Shown here: piece after piece, positions 1 through 7,649 of the stretch
Position numbering within the stretch: the stretch's first letter is position 1
Layout of the letters: each line of letters opens with the position of its first letter
Assembly: GCF_900103665.1 (NCBI RefSeq)
Contig: NZ_FNGY01000004.1
Coordinates: 62,001-126,000 of the forward strand
Reading direction: 5' to 3'
From: Pedobacter steynii
GTDB taxonomy: Bacteria > Bacteroidota > Bacteroidia > Sphingobacteriales > Sphingobacteriaceae
DNA length: 64,000 bases
Notes under the pieces: generated by a model
Seen by the model: only the letters and a program-made list of their open reading frames with translations
What the model was told of the DNA's origin: nothing
Database searches by the model: none
Position numbers and translations under genes: made by a program

Positions 1-1071
1 ATTGATTTCGTACTTGAGTTCATCAGATTTACTCATTGTAAATTGCACATCCAGCCCGTTTGAACCTTTTATGGACGACAAATACACCGGATGTTGAAGA
101 ATCATATTCAAATTATCATTATGACCACAGCCGATACAAGGCCTGTTAACAGCGCCCTCGGTATAAACAAAAAGCTTTCTCACATAGTCATTTACAACAA
201 TGGGATTCCCATCTCTTTTGTAGGTAAAATTGACCTTGGTAACTGGATTACTGGAAATCTCTGTTAAATACCATGCTGTTGGTACCGGATCTAAAAAACC
301 ACGGACATTGCTATAGAAATCAATCGCATCAACATCACCTCCAAATATATATTTTCGCCCCTCTTCCGTCGTAATCACAAACTTGTAAAATGGATTGGTT
401 GCGGTTTCATACAAATCTGAAGTTCCATTATAAAAATTCATTCTCAGATCCTGATATAATTCTGGTTCCACAGAGATTTGTTTTCCATCTTTAGATTTCA
501 CTTTTATCTTCAGGTTGTTCAACTCATCACGGTAGAAATAAAAGCTTGCATTTACTCCAGGCGCATTGACCATAAACTCATCTGGTTCAGCGTCTAAAAA
601 TCCTTTGTCATCTTGTGAATGGGTACCGTAAAATTTTTCAAACGAAGAAAATGACGCCCAATCATTTCCGGATAATTCTTTGGAGAGGTAGAAATGTCCA
701 AACCATTGTCTGGTAAATCCAATGCCGCTTTGCCTTTGGACATCCGCTTTATCCAATTCGTCTTTAGCGCCATTTATGATCCTCGTAATACTTCCACCAC
801 AAGACAAATTCCAGCCAAGACCAACCCAGGTTGGATGCTGCTCCGTTTTTATTCCGCTGGCATGATAAGTCAACTCAATTGGAACCTGAATATCTTTATT
901 CACCACAGTATAAATAGGCACCGCAATTCTTGGCAGGCCATTAAATAGGTCAACCGGGACCTGACCATATTTACCAAGTTCCGCAGCATTTGGAGTAGGA
1001 AATGAGATCTGTCCTTTAGTAATGCTAAAAAAAAGCATCAGGGCAGTACACAATAACAGAGATTTTTTCAT
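1..1071 (-). CDS. RHS/SpvB-like secreted protein, N-terminal part (runs off left edge)
   Basis: An open frame reads leftward from an ATG at 1071 to the window edge without a stop, giving about 357 residues of a longer protein. It starts with a Sec-type signal (MKKSLLLCTALMLFF...) and continues with a segment rich in short beta motifs such as VDLFNGLPRIAVPIY, PIELTYHASGIK and WVGLGWNLSCGGSITR. This pattern is characteristic of the N-terminal region of Bacteroidota RHS/YD-repeat proteins, which resembles the SpvB-type domain ahead of the repeats. Such proteins form large secreted shells, often with a variable C-terminal toxin. The repeat region and C-terminus lie outside the window, so toxin status cannot be judged. 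The family call is from motif recognition; the exact role is unknown. Confidence 0.7.
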   Translation of the reverse strand, partial: MKKSLLLCTALMLFFSITKGQISFPTPNAAELGKYGQVPVDLFNGLPRIAVPIYTVVNKDIQVPIELTYHASGIKTEQHPTWVGLGWNLSCGGSITRIINGAKDELDKADVQRQSGIGFTRQWFGHFYLSKELSGNDWASFSSFEKFYGTHSQDDKGFLDAEPDEFMVNAPGVNASFYFYRDELNNLKIKVKSKDGKQISVEPELYQDLRMNFYNGTSDLYETATNPFYKFVITTEEGRKYIFGGDVDAIDFYSNVRGFLDPVPTAWYLTEISSNPVTKVNFTYKRDGNPIVVNDYVRKLFVYTEGAVNRPCIGCGHNDNLNMILQHPVYLSSIKGSNGLDVQFTMSKSDELKYEIN

Positions 1072-1542
1072 GTTTTGATTTGGTGATCTTATAAGTTGTA
1101 GAAGTGGGATTTTTTTGTTTATGACCCGATAACAGATCGTTTATAAAAAACAAATAACTGTTGATTTGAAAAATTTTTATTGTAATCCAACACATTACAC
1201 CGAAAGAAACGAGTTCGACCTACAAAAGAAATTTCGCAATTATCTGATAAAGAGAAGTATTGAGCATTTAGACACATATGAAGCGCGAGGTATATTTAAA
1301 CAATTAACCAAGCTGACAATAATACAAATAAAAACAACCTAAAAGAAATAATAAGTAATATTAAAATATTTTATGCATAAAATAATAAAAAAAACATTTC
1401 CACCTATATATCACCTTAATAAACATCTACTGATCAACAACCTAATTGCAGCGCAAATTCCTCAATTATTTAACTCAAGGGGCCTCGCAGTAGATAAACG
1501 GAATTTATCGGACGAGTGTAAACATTTCTGGCAGGTGAGCGG
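1072..1542. other. AT-rich intergenic stretch, no gene seen
   Basis: About 470 bases between the RHS-like gene start and the tail-fibre-like relic. It is AT-rich, contains no convincing open frame, and must hold the promoter of the leftward RHS-like gene. I see no repeat, terminator or RNA gene in it. Confidence 0.5.
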
Positions 1543-1851
1543 TTAACGGTTCAACTTATTTTCAAGCTTCCGGAGTCTTTCTCCCATTTTATCACGTTCT
1601 AGATTATGAAGCTTATTTAACTTCTCCATCGCGATTAAATGCAATGTTAACTCTTCTATCTCTTTCAGGAGCTTTTTATTCATTTCACCAAGTGCAAGTC
1701 CATCCTTGTCGATTTCAGCGGCAGAAGGAATCTCAGGTAAATGTCCACTATCCAAAATGTATTTTTCAATTTCAGCCAGTGAAGGCAGATTATACTCTTT
1801 TTTGAATACATAATCTGGCCAGTTAGCCATCTCCACTCGTAGTTTTAATAT
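1543..1851 (-). pseudogene. C-terminal relic of a tail-fibre-like (T9SS/S74-type context) protein
   Basis: The frame encodes a ~100-residue segment with the WPDYVFKKEY...L..IE.YI...HLPEIPSA.E....G..LGEMNKKLL..IEELTL pattern. This is the conserved C-terminal tail of long Bacteroidota phage-tail-like or cell-surface fibre proteins, ending in a coiled coil (MEKLNKLHNLERDKMGERL). The only possible start is a GTG at 1836, but homologous-looking sequence (ILKLRVEMANW) continues upstream of it up to an in-frame TAA at 1852-1854. That means the match to the family begins before any plausible start codon, so this is a severed C-terminal fragment rather than a complete small gene. No upstream body is found in the next 380 bases. 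It may be debris from rearrangement next to the RHS-like locus. Confidence 0.6.
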
Positions 1852-1854
1852 TTA

Positions 1855-2230
1855 GGTCCCATATGGACGTTGTAACCGTTGCTCCAATAGAGGATCTTAA
1901 ATAATTAAATTACATCTATTCGTTAAAATAACTACTTCGTAAATAACAAAAGCCTAAAAATATTGACAATACGTTGAATTTTTACCATTTTTTTTAGTCC
2001 TGAGTAAAATAGGGACCCAAATTTCAAACTTTACAAGCTTCAAACTAGAATTCGCGTAATAATATCGCCTGTTCGCCACGGCGGAGCGCCTGTTGGTGTA
2101 AAAGGATAACATCCATACATTTCAAGCTAAATATTTAATCTAAATTCACATCAATATCTTGACGAGTTCATTTTATCAGAGGAGGCCGAAAATCTAAAAG
2201 AGTAGGCATAATCAATTATCTTTACAATCA
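1855..2230. other. Intergenic stretch upstream of the MACPF gene
   Basis: About 380 bases without a supportable gene. It should contain the promoter of the rightward MACPF lipoprotein gene. I see no clear operator, RNA or remaining coding sequence of the severed fibre gene. Confidence 0.45.
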
Positions 2231-3646
2231 ATGAAACGATTTCCCCTATTGTTTTCCGTTCTTCTTATTTTATGGTCATGTAAAAAGGCCAATGTTCCTG
2301 CTGATCAGCCGGATTTAAAATCTGATGTTTCTAAACAAGCAAATGTTCAACTACGTTCAAATCCAACCTGGAATTTACTTGGATATGGATACAATGTTAC
2401 AGGCGAGTACGCAAAATCCACTTCTGCCAGAGGTCAAATTATAAATATTCAGGCTTTAAAGAATGCTCATCCAAGTGCTGTCGAAGAGGAAATATTCCTG
2501 AATGAAGACTTCAGTGCAGAATTAGGAGGTAATTCAATTGAAGTATCTAAAGGATTAACATTCAAAGCGGGTCTTGACAGTGTAAATATTAAGGCATTTA
2601 AAGGCAGCTTTACTGCAGCTTATCAAGATTCAACTTATAAATCATCTAAATATATCTTCGCTAAGTATAACTTAAAAAAAATACAAAAGAGACTTTACCT
2701 GATTGCTCCTTTGACCTTACTACAAAGTTATCTTGATCCAGGTTTTGTATCCGCAATTCAGTCGCAAACTCCTGCTTACATTGTGCAAAACTATGGTACA
2801 CATTTCATGAAGGACATTCTATTAGGTGGCAGGCTGGAAGCTTTTTACGAAGCGCAAACATCGAATTCAAACAGGAGAAATGCCGCCGGAGGTGGATTGG
2901 AAATAAGTGTACTAAAGATTTTTGGCTTTAGCGCAGGATATTCAACGATTACTTCTGAAGCAGCTTCTAATTTTTCTCAGAAACTTCATTATAACGTAGT
3001 TGGAGGAACAGTTTCTGTCGAAACCAAAACGGTATCAATAGATCCTAACTCAACAGTAATTCCCGTGGATATTAGTAACTGGAAAAACTCTGTTACACCT
3101 TCAAGCTCAACCTTAATCGAATTTAACAATCCATATCCTGGGGCAGAACCCTTAATTCCGATATATGAATTAATTGCTAATCCTGCAAAAAAAGCCGCGG
3201 TTAAAAGTTATATAGAACAATATCTAATCAACAATCGTGTCAAGATTGATCCTGAAAGTGTTTATGAAAATTATTGTGCAAGTATCTCAGATCATATTTA
3301 TACGCTGAATCCTAATGAAAACCTGCAGTACAATGGTTGGGTTCACCATGGAGCTGCATTTAAAGCTTTTGCTTCCCAGGTGCCGGGTACAGTTCCGGTT
3401 TTTGAAAGTTATAACGATAGTTGGTATATGCACCATTATGCTCAAAATCAATATGAAACATCCGGATGGCCTGGATTTGTAAATAACGGAATGGGTTGGG
3501 TTAAGTTTTATGCATACAAAACTCAGGTTGCCGGAACAGTACCGGTTTATCAATATAGGGCCAATCGTGATTACGTATATTCTACTAATGGCAATTTGTC
3601 AGGAATGATATTAGAGGGAGTCGCGTTTTATGCTATTCCAAACTAA
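2231..3646 (+). CDS. MACPF-domain lipoprotein with C-terminal DUF5648-like repeats
   Basis: A 471-residue protein beginning with a lipoprotein signal whose lipobox ends at Cys17 (LILWSCKK), so it is predicted to be lipid-anchored and probably surface-exposed. Residues ~55-330 look like a membrane attack complex/perforin domain: the hallmark YGTHFMKDILLGG lies near residues 189-201, preceded by a helical cluster segment and followed by a GGG-containing strand region. Residues ~345-471 hold repeated motifs (DHIYTLNPNE, GAAFKAF, GTVPVFESYN, GVAFYAIPN) typical of the DUF5648-type C-terminal repeat found on secreted proteins. MACPF lipoproteins of Bacteroidales include contact-independent antimicrobial proteins that kill related strains; whether this one is such a toxin is inference. 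The gene stands alone, followed by a hairpin terminator. Confidence 0.82.
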   Translation: MKRFPLLFSVLLILWSCKKANVPADQPDLKSDVSKQANVQLRSNPTWNLLGYGYNVTGEYAKSTSARGQIINIQALKNAHPSAVEEEIFLNEDFSAELGGNSIEVSKGLTFKAGLDSVNIKAFKGSFTAAYQDSTYKSSKYIFAKYNLKKIQKRLYLIAPLTLLQSYLDPGFVSAIQSQTPAYIVQNYGTHFMKDILLGGRLEAFYEAQTSNSNRRNAAGGGLEISVLKIFGFSAGYSTITSEAASNFSQKLHYNVVGGTVSVETKTVSIDPNSTVIPVDISNWKNSVTPSSSTLIEFNNPYPGAEPLIPIYELIANPAKKAAVKSYIEQYLINNRVKIDPESVYENYCASISDHIYTLNPNENLQYNGWVHHGAAFKAFASQVPGTVPVFESYNDSWYMHHYAQNQYETSGWPGFVNNGMGWVKFYAYKTQVAGTVPVYQYRANRDYVYSTNGNLSGMILEGVAFYAIPN

Positions 3647-3682
3647 ATAGCTTTGCGTTAGTCCTACCTACTGAGGAATAAT

Positions 3683-3716
3683 AACAAAGAGACTGTCATT
3701 AGACAGCCTCTTTGTT
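3683..3716. terminator. Bidirectional hairpin terminator between convergent genes
   Basis: A 15-bp inverted repeat (arms 3683-3697 and 3702-3716, one mismatch, loop ATTA) sits between the rightward MACPF gene and the leftward metalloprotease gene. An A-run at 3722-3729 gives a U-tract for leftward transcripts only before the stem, while the rightward stem is followed by CCTTT, so it is better described as a strong hairpin at a convergent junction. Confidence 0.65.
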
Positions 3717-3732
3717 CCTTTAAAAAAAACGG

Positions 3733-5313
3733 TTAATCTTTATACGTCCCTACTTCTGCAAGCGCTGCAAACTGCGCCCCATCATACGAAGACTTCATAT
3801 TCAGCTTAAAATACCTGAAATTCTTCACTGTCGACAATATAATATCCTGAGGGTTGGTCGTATCCTGTAAAGTAAACGTCCCCAGACTTGTCCATGCATT
3901 GGCATTATTACTCGTCAAAATCTCTATGCTTTTCACCCTTCTGGAATCTCTTTGCCAGAAGGTAAACCTGTTTACATCCTTAGCCGATCCCATATTAATC
4001 ACCAGGGTATGCGGGTAGCTCGTTGCGCTACTTGACCAGCGGGAATGCCAGTACGTAGAAATGGAATTGTCGATCACATTCGTTGCCGCACCGTTTTCAC
4101 TTGCTGTCTCCTGTGAACTATAAGAAGTAATGCTCCAGTTTGTTTTGCTGTAAACCGGTTTATCGGCAATATTGATCTGTGGAATATCGTTGGCAAAAGC
4201 GTAATTAATCACCTGTGAACTGATGCTTCCATTCTCGTGACAATACCTGATCGTAAACTCATAACCCGTATTTCCTTTCTCCCTGAAATCACTCACCGGC
4301 ATGCTGACATAAAAACTGTCCGTTCCGATGGGTTTGGCTGCAAAAGTTACAGAACGATAGCCTCCTGGATCTGTAGCAGCAATTCTATGGTATAAAGCGA
4401 TATCTTTCACTGCTTTAAGCGAACTGAATTTTCCGGCGACAATGATATTTCCGCTTTGGTATTTGGCACTGAACTTTGTCAGCTGAAAACCGGGGGCAGC
4501 ATACCAATCTGACCTTGTAGTACTACTGAACACCTGACAATTCGCAAGTATGGCTGCATCTGCCGGAGAAAGGTAAGTTGGAGCTTTTCCAAAAGTACTG
4601 TTACCAGATCCCATCAAAGTGGTTCCAAAGGTTACATTTTGCGATTCCGCTCCCCCATTGTGAGGAAGGTTGATTCCATGTCCCAGTTCATGCGCCAGTC
4701 CGCCGATCCATATCGTCGAGTATTTATCGTCCGGCTTGCCAAGATTAAGCGTATCCAGACCGGTATAGTCCAGCGCGAAACACCAGCGTCCGATTCCATA
4801 GAAAGGACCTCCGCTAGGGTATCCGCTTGCATCATAAGAATAAGTTGGGGTAACGACCAGGATATGGTCACTCGTTTTTTCTCCGGGATGGGCAGCATAA
4901 TAGGCATTAATTTCTGTCATCATCTGACCAGAGCCACCTTCATAAGGGTAGGTTGCTTTTGGATAAGCCCCTCTGATCACGGCCATTTTCAATTTCCCCT
5001 GTGCATCAACAGGGATGCCTACCGTTTTATTCGTGTAGCCCCAGTGGTTCATCCATTTGGAAACAAAATTCTGAGTGTACACCATTACTCCATTTAGCCT
5101 TTTCTGATATCCTGGAACCGTATCCAGGTCGGATGGAATAAAATAAACCACATTCAGGTTATTTGTCCCGGATTGAGGTCCGTCTCCTGTAGCGCCGAAT
5201 TTATTGGCAGCTCTTTGATTTTCGCCGACAGGTAAATCCGAAACTCGTTTACAACTGGCAAGGACGGCCAATGATGCAATCAGTAAAATTGCAGATAATG
5301 AAAGTCTGTTCAT
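3733..5313 (-). CDS. Secreted zinc metalloprotease lipoprotein with F5/8 type C (discoidin) domain
   Basis: A 526-residue exported protein. The N-terminus is a lipoprotein signal (lipobox LASCKR, Cys near residue 21). The central region contains the extended zinc motif HELGHGINLPH, that is HExxHxxGxxH-like (HExxHxxxxxH), defining a metzincin/M10-M43-like zincin with two helix histidines, the catalytic Glu and a third histidine. Residues ~390-526 form a beta-rich domain with SSQETASENGAATNVIDNS, TYWHSRWSS and RYFKLNMKSS, which matches the carbohydrate-binding discoidin (F5/8C, CBM32-like) family; an intermediate beta-sandwich linker lies between. Such proteins usually act on extracellular glycoproteins or glycan-linked peptides. 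It is a single gene with a long 470-base upstream region. The substrate is unknown. Confidence 0.82.
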   Translation of the reverse strand: MNRLSLSAILLIASLAVLASCKRVSDLPVGENQRAANKFGATGDGPQSGTNNLNVVYFIPSDLDTVPGYQKRLNGVMVYTQNFVSKWMNHWGYTNKTVGIPVDAQGKLKMAVIRGAYPKATYPYEGGSGQMMTEINAYYAAHPGEKTSDHILVVTPTYSYDASGYPSGGPFYGIGRWCFALDYTGLDTLNLGKPDDKYSTIWIGGLAHELGHGINLPHNGGAESQNVTFGTTLMGSGNSTFGKAPTYLSPADAAILANCQVFSSTTRSDWYAAPGFQLTKFSAKYQSGNIIVAGKFSSLKAVKDIALYHRIAATDPGGYRSVTFAAKPIGTDSFYVSMPVSDFREKGNTGYEFTIRYCHENGSISSQVINYAFANDIPQINIADKPVYSKTNWSITSYSSQETASENGAATNVIDNSISTYWHSRWSSSATSYPHTLVINMGSAKDVNRFTFWQRDSRRVKSIEILTSNNANAWTSLGTFTLQDTTNPQDIILSTVKNFRYFKLNMKSSYDGAQFAALAEVGTYKD

Positions 5314-5495
5314 AGTTTTTGGTTTAGGGTTATGATTGGTTGGTTAATTCGCATTCAAATTATCGGTACCCAACTTTCAAAACACCTTCGTCAAACCATC
5401 TCCCTTTGAATTCTGATGACCAATAAACAGCTACTAAGCAGCCGCTTACATAAAACTATAGATTAAAAGACGAAGAAGATCCATTCCATATTGCG

Positions 5496-5505
5496 CAAAC
5501 GTTTG
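5496..5505. promoter_or_regulatory. CAAACGTTTG palindrome (LacI-type operator-like)
   Basis: A perfect 10-bp palindrome about 183 bases upstream of the metalloprotease start, in a 470-base gene-free stretch (5314-5781). Its centre resembles LacI/GalR-family operators. A related palindrome lies at 5685-5700. No LacI-family regulator is in the window, so function is speculative. Confidence 0.3.
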
Positions 5506-5684
5506 ATTCCTGCCAAAACGCTTGTTTTTCAACAAAAAACAGATTACAGACAGATCATTGTTCTCTTGTGGCTCTCGAAAAGTGAAAGATTAAGATGATA
5601 AACGTATCCCAGGTGCATTTTACCACACAGGCAGTCCTGTATCCTGTCGAAAACAAAGCAAATACGGAGAAATGGCTCATCCTA

Positions 5685-5700
5685 ACGCAACCGTTTGCGT
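5685..5700. promoter_or_regulatory. ACGCAACCGTTTGCGT near-palindrome
   Basis: A 16-bp palindrome with one mismatched pair, similar in core (CGCAAxCGTTTGCG) to the site at 5496-5505 and located 190 bases from it. The two together could be a looped operator pair for the leftward protease gene. The remaining intergenic sequence here holds no convincing gene; a short frame at 5555-5752 has no protein-like features. Confidence 0.3.
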
Positions 5701-5781
5701 TGCCTGTCCGGGAAATCCATAAACCTGAGAGAGACCGCCCCAGGGCCGCCACTTATTCATATGAGGAATAAAAATGAGAAA

Positions 5782-6336
5782 TTAATGCTTTTTCAGCAGA
5801 TTTGGACTGAGGCAACGAACCTGAACATTTTCAAAACTCCCCTTGATGGCGATGTTTTTCTCGGCTCCTTCTTCAATCGAGTTCTTTCCGGAAAATTCAA
5901 AACTGCCGCTAACGACGGCAATATTGCCCTTTACCTCTACCGCCGTTAAAGTGAAAGTACCTGTTTTAGAATCTGCGGTGATATCTTTCGTCGAAGCTTC
6001 TCCATCACCAGTATCCGAAAAAACGGCAAAGTTTGCAACAGCTTTATCATCCATCGTACTCAGCACGGTTTTCCCTGGCTTGAATTCCCCCATTTTCTTC
6101 AAATCGATCATCACATTAAGTAAACGACCATCTTGCTCAAGACTACATCTTAGTCCGAAAATTGCCTTTTTATCCAGCCCAATCATCGCATGACCATTGG
6201 TCTGCCTGGTGGTATAAGCTTTGCCGTTTTGCTCAAAGCTGACCAACCCCGAATTAACACCCGACTGTGCAAAAGCAACAGATAACCCACTAAACATCAG
6301 TACAAATACATAAGTAAAAATGGTTTTTATTTTCAT
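5782..6336 (-). CDS. Small secreted protein, unknown function
   Basis: A 184-residue protein with a clear Sec signal peptide (cleavage after VAFAQ, about residue 24). The mature part has alternating strands (LVSFEQNGKAYTT, LLNVMIDLKKM, TGTFTLTAVEVKGN, ISGSFEFSGKN-like, IAIKGSFENVQVRC) and looks like a single beta-sandwich domain, similar in design to small DUF6252-like proteins of Bacteroidota, though I cannot assign it to a named family with certainty. It stands alone between the long gene-free region and the flavin monooxygenase gene, both leftward. No catalytic motif is visible. Role unknown. Confidence 0.7.
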   Translation of the reverse strand: MKIKTIFTYVFVLMFSGLSVAFAQSGVNSGLVSFEQNGKAYTTRQTNGHAMIGLDKKAIFGLRCSLEQDGRLLNVMIDLKKMGEFKPGKTVLSTMDDKAVANFAVFSDTGDGEASTKDITADSKTGTFTLTAVEVKGNIAVVSGSFEFSGKNSIEEGAEKNIAIKGSFENVQVRCLSPNLLKKH

Positions 6337-6409
6337 GGCTGTGAAATTTATGACGATTCAAACTACCTATAAAAATAAATAAAAAACAAGATGATTCAAT
6401 CTAAAATTC

Positions 6410-7561
6410 TCAATGCTCATCAAAATCACTAAACATCTTAGTCAGGCGCTCAGCCGCATCCTCAGCGTGCAACATTTCCGTTGAATCCAATGTCATTTTA
6501 GTCACCTCTGCCGCCCTGCTAAGCATCTGTTTCTCGTATGCAGCTATTGCAGTCTGTATTGTAGGAAATTCCTCATTGCCTAAACATTCGGCCAATTCCA
6601 TTGCATCCTGCATGGCCATGTTTACACCCTCGCCGGCATATGGTGGCATAACATGTGCTGCATCGCCAATGATCGTTAAGTTCGACTGTGTTTCCCATTG
6701 CTGGTCCAGTGGAAAATAATACTGAGGTCTCGGCACAAATGAAATCTCTTCTGCCTGGAACAATTCCTGCCAAATGATATCCCATGAGCCAAATTCCCTT
6801 TTAAACCATTCAAAGACCTGTGATTTATATGAAAAGTCAATTCCGCTGTCCTGAACCCAGGATTCCTCCACCCTGCAACCGGTATAAAACGAAAGACTGC
6901 CATCCCCTTTAGCACTTAAGATCAGGGATTTCCCCTCACCAAAGGCAAAAATCTTCCCTCCATCCAGCAGCTTTTGTAAAGCCGGTGCATTTTTATCGGC
7001 CTGATAGACATTTCCTTCCACGATCGTGATCCCTGAATAAACCGGGGCTATAGTACTCAGTAAAGGTCTGATTTTAGACTTTGCCCCATCAGCAGCAATC
7101 ACGACATCTGCGATGGCTGAACTTCCGTTTTTGAACTGTATGTGCCATTGATTTTCCTGTTGCACCATAGCCACATACTGACTATCCCAAACCACGGTAT
7201 CCGCATGCAGGGATTCAAGTAAAATGTTTCTTAAAGGGCCACGGTCAATCTCGGGACGATCGTCTACCAGATCTCCAGGTTCGTCCCAATCCATTTTAAT
7301 GACCGCATCTTTATCCATAATGCGCATCTTTCCTGCTCCTGGACGAAAATTAGCGTAAAATTCAGTCAGCAGCCCTGCCCTGCGCAAGGCTTCCAAACCT
7401 GATTCCTCGTGAAGGTCCAGTGTTGCACCCTGTATCCTGTTCTCCTGATCGAAATCTCTTTCATATACTTTTACATCTGCTCCCTGGACTTGTAAAAGCC
7501 TGGCCAGTGTTAGTCCTCCCGGCCCGCCACCTATGATGGCAATTCTTTTGTTTTTCTTCAT
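6410..7561 (-). CDS. FAD-dependent monooxygenase, Tet(X)-like group
   Basis: A 383-residue class A flavin monooxygenase. Near the N-terminus IAIIGGGPGGLTLARLLQ is the GxGxxG Rossmann motif, followed by the ERD segment that binds FAD ribose; VVIAADGAKSKIR is the DG motif and GDAAHVMPPYAGEGVNMAMQDA is the GD motif that binds the FAD phosphate. The order and wording (ATLDLHEESGLEALRRAGL, DAAHVMPP) closely recall Tet(X)-type and related Bacteroidota monooxygenases, which hydroxylate aromatic or tetracycline-like substrates using NADPH and oxygen. I chose the ATG at 7561; a longer frame would need a TTG at 7582 and would intrude on the operator-like repeats. It is divergent from an AraC regulator, which probably controls it. 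Tetracycline resistance is not shown. Confidence 0.85.
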   Translation of the reverse strand: MKKNKRIAIIGGGPGGLTLARLLQVQGADVKVYERDFDQENRIQGATLDLHEESGLEALRRAGLLTEFYANFRPGAGKMRIMDKDAVIKMDWDEPGDLVDDRPEIDRGPLRNILLESLHADTVVWDSQYVAMVQQENQWHIQFKNGSSAIADVVIAADGAKSKIRPLLSTIAPVYSGITIVEGNVYQADKNAPALQKLLDGGKIFAFGEGKSLILSAKGDGSLSFYTGCRVEESWVQDSGIDFSYKSQVFEWFKREFGSWDIIWQELFQAEEISFVPRPQYYFPLDQQWETQSNLTIIGDAAHVMPPYAGEGVNMAMQDAMELAECLGNEEFPTIQTAIAAYEKQMLSRAAEVTKMTLDSTEMLHAEDAAERLTKMFSDFDEH

Positions 7562-7562
7562 T

Positions 7563-7634
7563 GCTATTTTATTAGGAGACAAAAGTAGCTGACTGTTAAA
7601 GAATAAAATAGCTATATTAGTTCAAAAAACAGTC
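7563..7634. promoter_or_regulatory. Two interleaved inverted repeats in the divergent tetX-like/araC promoter
   Basis: An 11-bp perfect inverted repeat, GCTATTTTATT at 7563-7573 and AATAAAATAGC at 7602-7612, interleaves with a 7-bp one, GACTGTT at 7591-7597 and AACAGTC at 7628-7634. Both lie in the 88-base gap between the divergent starts, with arm spacing near three to four helical turns. That arrangement suits a dimeric regulator, most simply the adjacent AraC-type protein, binding to control both genes. Confidence 0.5.
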
Positions 7635-7649
7635 GTAAATAGTCATGAT

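Noticed and set aside
4639..5097. Rightward 152-residue ORF inside the metalloprotease
   Set aside because: It lies opposite a well-supported gene with an HExxH motif and has no protein-like features.
6410..7561. Calling it a tetracycline resistance gene
   Set aside because: Sequence gives only a Tet(X)-like group; no resistance-specific residue can be confirmed by eye.
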